Source: Hemerocallis citrina (taxonomy: Eukaryota > Streptophyta > Magnoliopsida > Asparagales > Asphodelaceae). Taken from it: a stretch of 64,000 nt of DNA. Positions 32,322-45,097 of this stretch are shown here, piece by piece. Where the stretch lies: assembly GCA_017893485.1 (NCBI GenBank), contig CM030366.1, forward strand, positions 52,234,565 to 52,298,564. The letters run 5' to 3'. The number at the start of each line of letters is the position of its first letter. Position 1 is the stretch's first letter. The notes under the pieces were generated by a model. That model worked only from the letters and a program-made list of their open reading frames with translations, searched no databases and was not told the DNA's origin. A program made the position numbers and the translations under genes.

Positions 32322-33259
32322 TGCTATCTTTTCGAAGTGGACCTTCACTCTGGTTATCATCAAGTGAAGGTGAAGGCAGCTGATGTGCAGAAGACTGCGT
32401 TCAGGACCAGATACAGGCACTATGCATTTCTTGTGATGCCTTTTGGAGTCACGAATGCACCAACAGTGTTCATGAGTCTGATGAACAGGGTTTTCTCTCT
32501 ATTTTTGGACAAATTCGTGGTGGTCTTCATAGATGACATTCTGGTGTATTCTCAGAATCAGAAGGATCATGCTGATCATCTGAGGTTGGTTCTGCAGACC
32601 TTGAGGGAGAATCAGCTCTATGGGAAACTCAGCAAGTATGAGTTTTGGCTTGATCGAGTAACCATTTTGGGGCACATTATCTTAGGCGATGGTATCTCTG
32701 TTGATCCGTCCAAGATTTCTGTGGTCAAGGATTGGCATGTTCCTAAGTCAGTTTCGGAAGTGAGAAGTTTCCTTGGTTTGGCCGGGTATTATCGAAAGTT
32801 CATCCAAGACTTTTCGATGATAGCTGGTCCATTAACTAAGCTGACTGGAAAAGATCAGAAGTTTGTTTGGGATGGAGCTTATGGTGAAGCTTTGGCTGAG
32901 TTGAAGCGTCGGTTGACGTCAGCGCCAGTGTTGACTATTCTGGATGGTACGGATGGTTTTTTGGTTATTGTGATGCTTCTGGCAAGGGCCTAGGTGCAGC
33001 GTTGATGCAGAAGGGTCGAGTTGTTGCTTATGCGTCCAGACAGTTGAGGCCGCACAAGAAGAATTACCCTACCCATAATTGGGAACTGGCTGCCGTGATC
33101 TTTGCTTTGAAGTTATGGAGGCATTATCTGCTTGGAGACAGAGTGGAGATCTTTACTGGCCACAAAAGTCTCAACTATGTGTTCACTCAGAAGGAGCTGA
33201 ACATGAGGCAGAGGCGATGGTTAGAGTTGATTGCTGACTTTGAATCAGTTTGCAATACC
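32322..33259 (+). pseudogene. pol: Gypsy copy 2 pol: RT and RNase H part
   Basis: From the RT palm ([53 protein letters not shown]) through connection ([20 protein letters not shown]) into RNase H ([51 protein letters not shown]). One base is lost near 32963 (GTTATTGTGATG where GTTTATTGTGATG is needed), shifting the frame before CDASGKG. FTGHKSL replaces FTDHKSL, losing a conserved Asp. Copy 1 has stops at positions where this copy keeps CAG. Confidence 0.9.
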
Positions 33260-35049
33260 TGTAACGCCCCGATTTTCTATACAGGGAAACCGTGACATAA
33301 ACCAGGATCATTTCCGTCAATTAGCCACAATATACAGAAAAAAAAAGAAAATTTAAAACTTTTTCTTCACCACGAATGTATTACAAGTCTGTATGTTATA
33401 AAACTGCAATACATTACATGAGTGCTACAATAATGCCTTACAAGCCCAAATGTTACAACTTACAATAAATTTACATCAGAGTACAACAATTAATTAATAA
33501 CACTTGGTACTTCACTTGGATGTTTCTCAACAAAATATATAACAATATGAACAATAATCAACACAGTGCTCCACTTGTCTGGAGTCCTCCTGAACCCCGA
33601 ACCTGTAGTCCTGCAATCCAGTACCTATTTGAGTGGAGACGTCAGTACATATACTGACGTTTTAAGGCTGATGACTAGCAGCGAATCTCAATTTAAACAA
33701 ACAGATTGATGAAAAGAGAAATGTGTATACATAATTTTGATGTGTCAGTGTATGCTATGACTTAGAATGTAATGTAGGGTCAACTAATGAAATCATGCAC
33801 TTATTCTAACGCAAGCAAGACTCTGGAACAGTATGCAGCCCATACTACATACGTCCATATCAAGCCGTTTCTCCATATTTGGGGATTTGAATCCGCGTCA
33901 TGAATTCTACTCTTGTACCCATCTTGTTCCTAACACAATACTACATGACTGATGAGGTTGCAGATACGGTCTAGTTTCGCTACTGCGGTACAATAGTGGT
34001 GTCTATGTTTACCACTATTTACTCGGCGAATCGGACCTCACTCAAAAGCCAACACGAACCACAAGATACTAGCCAACCTTAAGCCATGCTCTCAACTCGT
34101 CATGAGAAGGCATAGAACCTGACAGAATCCTAGGGTCTATTTTCCTAGAAAAATCTCCCGTTCTTATCATGGCACTTCAGAAATTAACAGCCGAGATACG
34201 AATCCCGTGCTCCCAACTAATCATGAAAAAGCACCCCCTGTATCCCTTTGACAGGGGGATACATCCCAATAACACCACCTAGTGTCGGCCTATAGGAGAA
34301 GTCGGATTATAAGGTATCACCCCTAACACCAACTCTCACCCTCCAGCAATTCATAGATGAAAATTGTTAAGTAACAGTTACTACCCTAACGATGTCACTA
34401 ACCCTAACCAATCAAATGGGGCCGTACGAGTTACAAGGTAGTCTCAACCTAGAGTCGTACTCTCAACTTGCCACGAGACGGCACCAAAAGATTCAAACAA
34501 GCGGAACATGCCACTGTGCTTCCAACTTATCATGACAAAGTACCGCACGTGTCCCTCTTCAAGAGAGTATAACAATTGTTGACACAATCTACCAAGTCTC
34601 AACCTAAACTTCACAAGATATCCTCGGATCCACTTATCGCCTATCTATTCAGGATAATTACTACATACGAGCCCAATGAGCTTCGAATGAGACAAACAAA
34701 TGCTAATAATTAGCACAAACTATTTCCCAACATAAACATGTTATTACATGACTTATGAGCACAAGGAATACTTATTACTCATAATCAAGTGCATGATTCA
34801 AACTACTAACAATTTACGACAACTCTAGTTAACATGAACTAGAATTTCGTGTATAAGCTTACTAACATGAACTAACATGCATGTTAAGCTTACTAATTTA
34901 ACATACAAGATGAACATTCAAAACATAATCTCTTACTCTTAGAAGCAACAGAAGAATCTTCTAACAACCTAGAAGCAAAATAACATGCTACTAGCAACAT
35001 CTTGATCTTTTACATAGAAACAACATAAAAAGCCTTCTAACAACCTAGA

Positions 35050-37030
35050 AGTAATTAAACGTGCTACGCTTATCAGAATTCAAATAAAACTGAACTTTTT
35101 AGAAAGGTGAGAACCTCTACTAAAACTCTCTAGTTGACAAACTTCTTAGATTCAGTCAATAAGAGGTACAAAAACTTCGAACACTCTAAACAGTAAAACT
35201 TCAGCCAAAAAGCCAGCTGCTGTCGACTTGTAAAAGTCATAACTCATGCTACGATTATCGAAATCTAATGAAATAGGACTTTTTAGAAAGGTGAGAACAT
35301 CTACTACTACTCTCTAGTTAACAACTTTTTCAAATTCCGTATGGAACTCAAATTCCTGCTCTTTAAATACAAGTCAAGAACAACTAAAGACAACTGATTG
35401 CTAAAAACTTGTAAAGCTCATAGCTTATGCTACGCTTATCAGAATTCAACAAAATTGAACTTTTTGGAAAGCTAAGAACATCTACTACAACTTTCTAGTA
35501 ACAACTTTTTTCAATTGCGATGGAACTCAAATTCCTGCTCTTTAAACACATGTCAAGAACAACTGAAGACAACCGATTGCTGAAAACTTGTAAAGCTCAT
35601 AGCTTATGCTACGCTTATCGGAATTCAAAAAAATTAGACTTTTTGGAAAGTTAAGAATATCAACTACAACTTCCTAGTTAACAACTTTTTCCAATTCTGT
35701 ATGGAACTCAAATTCCTGCTCTTTAAACACAAGTCAAAATCAACCAAAAACTTTAGTTTTGCTAAAACTTGTAAAGCTCATAGCTTATGCTACGCTTATC
35801 AGAATTCAACAAAATTGGAATTTTTGTAAAGCTAAGAATATCTACTACAACTTCCTAGTTAACAACTTTTTCAGATTCAGAATAGAACTCAAAATCCAGC
35901 TCCTTAAACACATTTTAAGAACAACAAAAGACAACAGATTGGCTGAAACTTGTAAAGCTCATAACTGCTGCTATACTTATCGGATTCTAATGAAGTTAGA
36001 CTTTTTGGAAAGCTAAGAACATCTACTACAACTCTCTAGTTAACAACTTTTTCAGATTCAGTATAGAACTCAAAATCCAGCTCCTTAAACACATTTTAAG
36101 AACAACAAAAGATAGCAGATTGGCTGAAACTTGTAAAGCTCATAACCGGTGCTATACTTATCAGATTCTAATGAAATTGGACTATTTTGAAAGCTAAGAA
36201 CATCTAATACAACTCTCTAGTTGACAACTTTCTCAGATTCCGTATGGAACTCAAATTCCTGCTCTTTAAACACAAGTCAAGAACAACTGAAGACAGCAGA
36301 TTTGCTGAAACTTGTAAAGCTCATAACTTTTGCTATACTTATCGGAATTCAACATAATTGAACTTTTTGGAAAGCTAAGAACATATACTACAACTCTCTA
36401 GTTGATAAATTTCTCAGATTCCATATGGAACTCAAATTCTTGTTCTTTAAACACAAGTCAAGAACAACAAAAGACAACAGATTTGCTGAAACTTGTAAAG
36501 CTCATAAATAGTTCTATACTTATCGGAATCTAACAAAATTGGATTTCTTGGAAAGCTAAGAACATATACTACAACTTTCTAGTTGACAGCTTTCTCAGAT
36601 TCCGCATGAAACTCAAATTCCTGCTCTTTAAACACAAGTCAAGAACAACAAAAGACAACAGATTTGCTGAAACTTGTAAAGCTCATAACTTTTGCTATAC
36701 TTATTGGAATCTAACTAAATTAGACTTTTTGGAAAGCTAAGAACATCTACTACAACTTTTTATTTAACAACTTTCTCAGATTCCGTATGGAACTCAAATT
36801 CCTACTCTTTAAACACAATTCATAGAGCAACAAAGACAGCAAAAGACTGAAACTTGTAAATCTCATAACTTTTGATATACTTATCAGAATCTAACAAAAT
36901 TGGACTTTTTGGAAAGCTAGAACAACTAATACAACTTTCTAGTTAACAACTTTCTCAGATTCCATATGGAACACAAATTTCAGCTCTTTAAACACAAGTC
37001 AAAACAGCTAAAACAGCAGTTTTGCTGTGT
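35050..37030. repeat. Tandem array, about eleven copies of a 180-bp unit
   Basis: TTTTTGGAAAGCTAAGAACA and variants recur at about 35105, 35280, 35460, 35640, 35820, 36001, 36180, 36363, 36545, 36726 and 36910, a period near 180 bp. Other fixed phrases are ACTTGTAAAGCTCATA, ATGGAACTCAAATTCCTGCT and TTTAAACACAAGTCAAGAAC. It lies within the putative intronic part of solo LTR C. Unit length is in the satellite or nucleosome range. Outer copies are more diverged. Confidence 0.9.
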
Positions 37031-37930
37031 TACTCGCTTTCGGGGAAACGATTTATTTAACCCATCAAACTAACCCAGAAAAATCTACAAAAATTAGAGC
37101 ATGGTAGTAACACATGTAAGAACTTCTCAAATTAATTTGGAGTCAAAATTCCAACATTAGCACAAGTAATTAATTCTAACTATCATAACAACATGCTAGT
37201 TTATTAAATGTTGATTCTTTAGTGGTTTGTTTTAGTTCTACCACTTCAATCTTCATATGCAATTTTATTCTAGTCCATAATAATCATATGCACATGAATT
37301 TAGTTCCAGTTGTTCACATAACGCGCAAATAAAACCACAAAACAATAACAAACGAGTTGAGAAACCCCCACCCAAAGTGTAGGAAGAACTTGCTTGCCAC
37401 CCTTCTCCTTCCTTGTTCTTGCTCCTATTCAAGAACACCCCATGAGAATTAACCCACTTTATTTTTTTGATTTTGATCTCTCTTTCTTTTCTTTTCTTCT
37501 CAATTTTTTTCTAAATTAAAACAAGTAGTAGAAGAGAAGAAGAAATATGAGAAAATGAAAGGGGGTGAGATGAAATGAGGGAACAACAAATGAAAAGGGG
37601 CTTCCCCTTTGAAGTTGGCCGGCCATTAAGTAGGAGAGAGAGAGAGAGGGATGTGGTAGAGAATGAGACAAGTGTTCTCATTCTTGTGGTTAAATCAATT
37701 GGAAATCAATTTGCAAATTTAAATTGCAATCACTCCCTAATCCAATCCTAACCCTTCATTTTATCATGATGGATAAAAAATAAAAGACATTTTTTCAAAA
37801 TCACATACTACATGATTTCGTACAAACATACGAAATCGATACGGTACATATACGTACTTACATCTATATATACTTATAATTTTTATTCATCAAACTCAAT
37901 CAATCAGTACCAAAATGATTTAATTCCGAG

Positions 37931-38020
37931 AATAAAAATAAAATATTAATTAAAATAATTTTATTATTGGCTCGAAAGATTTCAATACTAATTTGATACA
38001 ATACAAATATATACAGACTA

Positions 38021-38102
<82 letters not shown>

Positions 38103-38181
38103 AATATTAATTAAAATAATTTTATTATTGGCTCGAAAGATTTCAATACTAATTTGATACAATACAAATATATACAGACTA

Positions 38182-38236
<55 letters not shown>

Positions 38237-38398
38237 ATCGGTTTTATGGACTTCTACAAAATTCCGTAAAATGCATTTTTGAAAAAATATCTGTAAATCC
38301 CAGGCAGATATTAAAAATTATTATTTTATTATTATTTTATTCTTTATTTTCAAAATTGAAATATTTTTGGTGGATATTACCCAGTTTAGTTAATAAAC

Positions 38399-38468
<70 letters not shown>
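37931..38468. repeat. Duplicated 90-bp block and three AT arrays in solo LTR C
   Basis: The block 37931-38022 (AATAAAAATAAAATATTAAT ... TATACAGACTAGTGT) is repeated at 38095-38185, each copy followed by an (AT)n run (38023-38094 and 38186-38233). A third run spans 38401-38468. A slippage or recombination duplication that includes one array is the simplest origin. Isoleucine/tyrosine open frames here are artefacts of the dinucleotide. Confidence 0.9.
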
Positions 38469-38472
<4 letters not shown>

Positions 38473-38570
38473 TAATGATTATTTATTAAAACTAAGTAAT
38501 TTCCATAAGAAATATTTAAATTTTTTAAAATAATAATAATACAAGTATAATATCCAGCCGGGATATTACA

Positions 38571-40178
38571 ATGCCATCGTGGTAGAGTGAACTTGGAGCT
38601 AGATGCTTTGAGTAGGAGACCAGTCGCCTTGTTCCTAACTCCGCAGAGAGAGCTTGTTGAGCAGATGAGGAGGTTGGATTTGGATTGTGATCTTGCCAGG
38701 TTCTGTTCGGAGTTGCATGATGCTTCAGTTGCAGTCGTCTCTTGTTGAGCAGATTAAGGAGGCTCAAGCAGGTGATGAGCAATTGCAAGGGTTCAGAGCC
38801 GAAGTTGAAGCGGGTATGAGGACCGATATGGTTGTTCACTTAGATGGATCTCTTCATTTTGGGTCAAGGTTGTGTGTTCCGAAGGGTGAGGTTCGTCAGA
38901 AGTTGCTTGAAGAAGCCCACCAAATGTCGTACTCTATTCATCCTGGTGGTACGAAGATGTACCGGGACTTGAAGCTTCATTTTTGGTGGCATGGTATGAA
39001 AAGGGCCGTGGCGAGATTTGTGTCGCAGTGCTTGATCTGCCAGCAGGTGAAGGTAGAGCATCAGAGAACTGCCGGACTTCCTCAACCTCTTCCCATTCTG
39101 GAGTGGAAGTGGCAGCATATCACCGTGGATTTTGTGACCGCTTTGCCGAGGAGTCCTAAGGGTCACAACGCCATTTGGGTGATTGTGGACAAGTTGACCA
39201 AGAGTGCTCACTTCGTTCCCTTCAGAGTTGGATAGTCTACTGAGAGCCTAGCTGAGAAGTACATGTAAGAGATTGTCAGGCTTCATGGGAATCCAGTCAG
39301 TATTGTATCCGACAGGGATACGAGGTTCAGGTCGCAGTTTTGGGAGTCTTCAGAGTAGTCTGGGGAGTAAGTTGAAGTACAGTACAGTTTTTCACCCTCA
39401 GGCAGATGGACAGTCAGAAAGGACCGTCCAGACTCTAGATTACATGTTGAGGTCCTGTGTGCTGCAATTTGGAGGTTCTTGGGAGGACCACTTATATTTT
39501 GTAGAGTTCTCGTACAACAACAACTTTCAGGCTAGTCTTAAAGCTACTCCGTTCAAAGCACTCTATCGTCATAAGTGTCGGTCGCCAGTATGCTGGGATG
39601 ACATTGGTGAGAGGAAATTGTTGGGCCCGGAGTTGATCACCAAGACGGTGGACACTGTGAGTTTGATCAGGAAGCATCTTCAAGCCGTGCAAGACAGACA
39701 GAAGCGATGGCCTGATGTTCATTGTAGAGCCTTGGAGTTTGAGGTGGGAGACCATGTTTTCCTTAAGGTATCGCCATGGAGAGGTGTCATTCATTTTGGT
39801 AACGGAGGCAAGTTAAGCCCTAGGTTCATCGGACCGTTTGACATCATGGAACGAGCAGGCAAGGTCGACTATCCTCTTGCACTGCCCCTGAATTTATCTG
39901 GAGTGCACGATGTCTTCCATGTATCGCAACTGAGGAAGTATATCCGTGATGAGAGCCACGTGATTGACTACTCGGAGTTATCTGTGAGGTCGGATTTGTC
40001 TTGTGAGATCCCGCCAGTTGTTATTGTGGATTGGCGGGAGAAGGTTTTGAAGAACAAGGTGATCAAACTTGTTCGTGTTTCTTGGAATCCTCATTCGCCA
40101 GGTGAGTCGACTTGGGAGCTGGAGAGTGGAGGTTTCCTCATTTGTTTGTGTAGCTCTTGTTTTGCTATTTTTGGTTGA
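38571..40178 (+). pseudogene. pol: Gypsy copy 2 pol: integrase with chromodomain
   Basis: Resumes after solo LTR C with HRGRVNLELDALSRRP, then integrase: HPGGTKMYRDLKLHFWWHGM, CLICQQVK (zinc site intact), [24 protein letters not shown] and DGQSERTVQT. C-terminal: FEVGDHVFLKVSPWRGV, KLSPRFIGPFDI, GVHDVFHVSQLRKYI and PPVVIVDWREKVLKNKVIKL..VSWNPHSPGESTWELES, a chromodomain-like module typical of Tekay elements that directs integration to heterochromatin. Defects: frameshift near 38695, TAG at 39233 (CAG in consensus), TAA at 39268 (CAA) and a 2-bp deletion near 39345. Confidence 0.9.
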
Positions 40179-40249
40179 ATTTCTTTCTTTTCTCTTGGGG
40201 TTACCCTATGTGATTCTGGTTGAATTTCGAGGAAGAAATTCTTCTTGTT

Positions 40250-40263
40250 AGGTGGGTAGAATT
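40250..40263 (+). other. Polypurine tract of Gypsy copy 2
   Basis: AGGTGGGTAGAATT directly before the LTR start, preceded by ATTTCGAGGAAGAAATTC, the usual Tekay arrangement. Confidence 0.75.
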
Positions 40264-43200
40264 TGTAACCCCTTTTGCTCATTATTAATTGTATTTTTAA
40301 TTATATTTAATAAAATCCTTGATTTATTTATTTTAATTTTGGTTGTATTTATTTTCATTTCTTTTGTATGGTGTGTTGTATTCCTCTCTCTTGTGATTCA
40401 TTCTCTGTTTGATTCAGCTTTTTATTCTCTTTATTGATCGACAATTTGTTCTTGACCTCGTCTATTGTTTAAACCTATTTCATAGCTTATTTGTCTCTTA
40501 TTGGATTTTTTTCTCCTTATTGGATACTATCCAGTTCACCCAAACCCATATTGTCCCTATATAAACACCCTAATTATACCCTAATCCTAATTACCAAACC
40601 CTAATCCTATCTCTCTCCCTCTCTAGTCGTCACCCTCTCTCCCGACCTACCCCTCGACCTACCCTTTGCCCTTCGCTGTGGTCGTCTACTTCCGGCGTCG
40701 ATCACCACCGCACCCCTTCCTCTTCCTCCCTTCCCTCTCAGCTGTGCACCCCCCCCCCCATGCCGAGTCCCGGGTGCCGTCGTCATGTTTGAGCGCCGCC
40801 GCGATACACCCCATCCCTAGGCGTCGCCATCGCTGTCGTCCCTTGTGCCACTGTTGTCTTCTCGGGTTGCGGCTGCCAGTCCTTCTGTTGGTTGCTGATG
40901 TCCATTGTGTGTGCGTGTGAAGTCACGTGCATCGCCCGTGGTTGTATTGGTGTGATTCTCGTCTCTTGTTTGTGGTTTTGCGGTGTTCGCTGTTCGAGAT
41001 CCGTTCCCGTTATTCTATTCCATCGTTTCCGTCGTCTTCGTAACATGCAAGTAGCTTGTATATGTTCTTTTTGTGATATATGTTAATACTGTAAGTAATC
41101 TAGTATGAAAATATTTTTACTCTCATGATGATCCTATTTTGTTAGGTTAACCGTTGACATCATCTCTTGATCATGAGTAGTTACAATAATTGACACCCGT
41201 TGCATGAAAATAATTAGATTAGTGGACATCTTAACTGCATGTTGTTTGTGACACACCATTTGTTGTAGATGATTGTTGCATAGATGGTTGTTGGATGTGT
41301 TACATCATTATAGACTATCCATACACGTGCCCACATATACCATGCTCCGTATGACAGCTAGATTGGACCGTTTGTAGTTAAGTTGTTTGATAAAATGCCT
41401 AAAAGAATTTTTGTTTGCTATTGTCCTATTTTTGTACAATAATTTCGACCCGATTGACGTTAGTAAAATAAATAAGTTTGTGAACCTAATTTGTAGACTT
41501 TGTTTTCTAGTTTTCAGAACTTTTGACGGATCTGAATTCTGATTTTTCATGCATGAGTTATTGCTGTTTTACTATAGTCATATCGTATATTCTAGATTCC
41601 GAACTATATGCATTCTGTATCGAATTTTATTTTAAAACTGATATTAAAAGTAGAATTTGAACTCTATATTTTGCTGAGTATGTTTAGATATGACTGGGAG
41701 CAATCCCTAATTTTTGTGGAATTAATTAATGACTTTTGAATTTTATTTCTTGCTTTTGAAACCAATGGAAATATTCCAAACTGCATGTTGTTCAATAAAG
41801 AATTATGTTTTCAACCTGATTCTATTCGCTTTTTATGAAAACTTTGTGAATAAGAGCTGTAGCCTGATTTGTCTATTTTATCAGCCTTTTGACGGATCTG
41901 GATTTTGAATTATATTTTATGAATTATCTCGTTTTGGTACTGATGTGTCTGAACATTCAGAATTGAGATTTTTTTTGCATTACTTTGTTTTTCCAATTTT
42001 GTTAACGATACTATCTGTAATGTAATTTCATGATATTTTATATTTTGAAACTAGAAATGTTAGGGAATCTTCCAGATTTTTCTCAAATTTGATGATGATG
42101 ATTTTAAACTCTTTTCATGCTTATAAACAAGATTTTGCATTTTATGGCTGAACATAACTTCTGTATTAAATGTTGTATTCAACCCTGTTTCTGTGGCAGA
42201 TATGTGACATATATATATATGTGCTGAAATCAGCAGAGAGTCTAGTTTCTAGATTTTTTGACGGAACTGGATTTACTATTCTGTAGCAATGAAAAACTCA
42301 GATTTGGTATAGTAGTGTCTTGCTGTCCAGAACTGAAAATTTCGTTGTTTTGACCATTATGAGTTGTTTTTATCAACCGTTGTAATCACTATCTCATCTT
42401 AGACTTATTTCCTGTTCTTGCCATGTCTTAAGCCTGTTTGTATTCGTTCACGCATGTTTATTAATAATAAAAGAAATCAAGCCAGGGTTTTTAAGGGAAA
42501 AGATCGAGTAGTGGACAATATAGAAATACATATTCAGAAGGGACTCGTTTCCCCACTGTTTACTGTGGTACCTACTTTTATCTCTGGATGCATGGGAGCA
42601 TGATCCATGATACTGTTTGTTATTACTGTTACTGTTATTGTTTGTCTGAATATATTGCCCAATAGAAGTTCCACTACAAAATCTTAAAACGAAACTGTTT
42701 GTTGTAGCAACCATGTGGTAAAATCTGGGACGCATGAAGTGCTACCTAGTTAATAATGAATATTAGACATAAGAATAACTGTTTACAATGTCACATCCTG
42801 TTATGGTTATTGTGGACTTTACTATTACTGTTGATTACTGCTACTGTTGACACATTGTTACTGTTGATCCTTACTGTTACTGTTATGCTTCTCCTATTAT
42901 CACTACACTGCTTACTGTTATCTATAGACTGTTATATTTGCTACCCTCTCCATGTTAGTATTACCTATTTAGTTTAGTTTTTCCCTTCATTTTTCGACTT
43001 GTATTGCTTGCGGCCCGGACTTGCATCTAACGGGCATTTTATTTTCCTGGTTTCCTATTTTTATTGAAATTGCCATATGAGCAGGTTTTGATGATCACTT
43101 GCCTGCTGTAATTTGTGAGCAAAAGTTTTGAGCTGCGCAATTGGAATAATTTGCTTAAATGTTTGATGAACTATTTTTTTCATGAACTGTATTGAGACTT

Positions 43201-43446
43201 ATATTTGGGCTTATTGTCCCAGAATTATTGTTTTGGTTCGGATCTAGTATTTATTGGGATACTTATTATTGATGCCATAAATACTATTGAGTTATGATTG
43301 TTTTTGCATGCCTAGTTGAGTATGTTTCCTTATTTACTGTTATGATGAATCAAGTAGATCCGTACAACTTATGAATGGTAAAAACTATCCGCTGGACTTA
43401 GTCATGTACCGTATTCCGTATTCTTTTTGGGAAGCGGGGCGTGACA
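40264..43446 (+). repeat. 3' LTR of Gypsy copy 2 (3183 bp)
   Basis: Starts TGTAACCCC after the polypurine tract and ends GGGGCGTGACA. TATATAAA at 40558-40565 is followed by AACCCTAAT-type leader and a GC-rich patch (40620-40900). A donor-like GCAA/GTAGCT (41050/41051) and acceptor-like GAGCAG/G (43084) enclose 2 kb of T-rich sequence with loosely repeated TTTTGACGGATCTG phrases (41519, 41887, 42257). It is the reference for the LTR fragments at 25490-28015 and 28274-32321. Confidence 0.85.
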
Positions 43447-43700
43447 TCCCCAAATATAGAAATTGGAAGATCATCTTGCATCCAATCCAAAAATTAATTA
43501 TCGAACGCAAGATGATCTTGCGTATGAACAATTTAAACAAATAAAAAGGAGAAAAAAATATCGGACACAAAATCTTCTTGCGTCCGTTCAAAAAAAAAAT
43601 CCAAAGAAACAGATGCAAAATCATTTGGCGTCGGAAGAAATTTTTTTTTTGAAAACAGCACGAGCGCAAGACCTTCTTGCGTCCGGTGCCTTTTTCCCCA
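43447..43700. repeat. Short palindromic repeats, CGCAAGA..TCTTGCG type
   Basis: Five inverted motifs recur every 40-70 bp: AAGATCATCTTGCATCC (about 43467), CGCAAGATGATCTTGCGTA (43505), CACAAAATCTTCTTGCGTCC (43565), GCAAAATCATTTGGCGTCGG (43615) and GCGCAAGACCTTCTTGCGTCC (43663). Each is a near-palindrome around GGACGCAAGA. This is the design of subterminal arrays in CACTA or similar DNA transposons, but no terminal repeat is visible because the Gypsy LTR abuts it. Confidence 0.65.
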
Positions 43701-44542
43701 AAAAATAATTTTTTTCCTATGGAATAGGGCCTATAGGATTGTTTATGCATATAGTCTATATTTGAGATTGGTTTGATGTTTTGGATCAAAGGTTGAGATG
43801 GAAAGGCCTTATAGGAATTGTTTGTGTATGTTGTGTAGAAATTTTTTTTAGTTAATGTGTTGGACTCAATTTTTTTTATTTTAAATTAACCGCTGAAATT
43901 GGTTTGAATTTATTAGATACACCATTCGACCAAATTTTGAGTTTTTGACAACTATACATCCAACTTAAAATTCCTATTTCTATTCCCTAAATTTGAAAAT
44001 TTTGAGTCTTAACGACTCCGGATGCTCTTACTAGCGTACTTATAATTTGAATTCTTTTTATGTGAAAAAACAGGAAGAACATTGAGAAGAGGGTATAACT
44101 AGGGAAGAGTCCAGTTGAAACGGTTCGACAGTGTGACTGTGATGGAGCATCATGCATCAACTGATGTTCAGTCTTAACAAGGCGCTCACTTAGCATCAAT
44201 TTACCCTTCAGTCCTTCATAATTTAAAAATGACCAGCCGATGTCCTCCAAATTCTTGTGCACGATAGTGTTTCCTTTGCTGGGTTTTTTTATCAATATCG
44301 CACCAACACAAAATTGATATCATACATTCTGCAAATCGTTCTGCAAAGAAGATCACCGAAATTGCATTATCTCAGAGTATTTGCCAAATATATGAATGAC
44401 AAAGCCATAAACCACAATTTCAGTACATTTTGAGAAACATAACAATGCTGCCATATACATGGATGGTTCACAAGGCAAAAGCACAACTTAATCTCTTCAT
44501 TAATAGGTAACTTACAGATGAATACACGAATGTTTCAGCTTA
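43701..44542. other. Unassigned sequence with one minus-strand open frame
   Basis: About 840 bp. A minus-strand frame (44290-43987) encodes KPSKGNTIVHKNLEDIGW, SFLNYEGLKGKLMLSERLV and KTEHQLMHDAPSQSHC before turning hydrophobic. The first half has the look of a real exon, but I cannot assign a family. No splice pair or repeat was confirmed. 44300-44542 shows nothing recognisable. Confidence 0.35.
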
Positions 44543-45081
44543 TGGAATTTTATATACACTTAAGCAACATGCATAAAACATTGATAACAACTTAAATCAT
44601 GTTTCTATAGATCTAGATCTTAATCATGTTTCAAAAGTACTTTAATATAAAATCCTAAATCATATTACTATAGATCATTAGCTAAATCAAAAGAATAAGA
44701 ATACAAAAGCGGAAGCACTAATCGGAAGCATTGATGCCATTGATGGAGATTGTGCAGAGGATTTGGATCTTCCTATATGATATGCAATTCTATGAGAGAG
44801 TCTCTTCTTTCTTTTCTGTTAATGGGATAACAGATAGAATATGAAGATACGTATATATAGGGAATCACAACCCTAATAGAAAATTAGTAATTTCCAATTT
44901 TGTCCATCACAAAATTAAGAATTTACTTTACGGTTTCTACACGTAATATATCACACTTTATATTATATGTTTTTAACCCATCATTTAATCTTAGTTAGAT
45001 CACTTTAATTTGGGTCAAACTTTAGAATAACTATTATACATTTAGTCACATATGTGAGCTTATATAGATTATTTTTCAACA
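44543..45081 (-). repeat. 3' LTR of Copia-2 (about 539 bp)
   Basis: Ends CAACA at 45081 next to the polypurine tract; the outer start (TGGAATTTTATATACA at 44543) is set by alignment to TGATAAAATTTTACATACA at 63945. A minus-strand TATA box lies in GTATATATAGGG (44851-44861). Confidence 0.75.
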
Positions 45082-45097
45082 ATCTTCCACTTGGGCC
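45082..45097 (-). other. Polypurine tract of Copia-2
   Basis: Minus strand GGCCCAAGTGGAAGAT then TGTTG, the classic AAGTGG.AGATTGTTG junction of plant Copia elements. Confidence 0.85.

Larger units (their letters stand above)
33260..38570 (-). mobile_element. Solo LTR C (5311 bp), minus orientation, expanded by repeats
   Basis: On the minus strand it starts TGTAATATCCCGG at 38570 and ends TCGGGGCGTTACA at 33260, the same ends as solo LTRs A and D. Flanks ATACC (33255-33259) and ATGCC (38571-38575) are a 5-bp target duplication with one mismatch, inside codons for LQYHRGRVNL. No coding region. It is longer than A and D because of an eleven-copy 180-bp block (35050-37030) and AT arrays (37931-38468). 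A GGCCGGCCA motif with flanking leader (about 37615) is shared with A/D-type LTRs. Confidence 0.8.
32322..43446 (+). mobile_element. Tekay/Del-like Gypsy copy 2: 3' half of pol plus 3' LTR
   Basis: Pol pieces 32322-33259 and 38571-40178, a polypurine tract at 40250-40263 and a 3183-bp 3' LTR (40264-43446). The upstream pol, gag and 5' LTR are missing on the left. The interior is split by solo LTR C. The right flank TCCCC (43447-43451) has no left partner in view. Confidence 0.85.

Noticed and set aside
35050..37030. CRISPR-like regular repeats
   Set aside because: Units are about 180 bp and contiguous without unique spacers; the context is a plant LTR.
37950..38475. Open frames of alternating Ile and Tyr
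   Set aside because: Translation of AT microsatellites.
40666..41086. Open frames after the TATA box of the Gypsy 3' LTR
   Set aside because: Leader-type CT-rich sequence, frames on both strands, no protein family.
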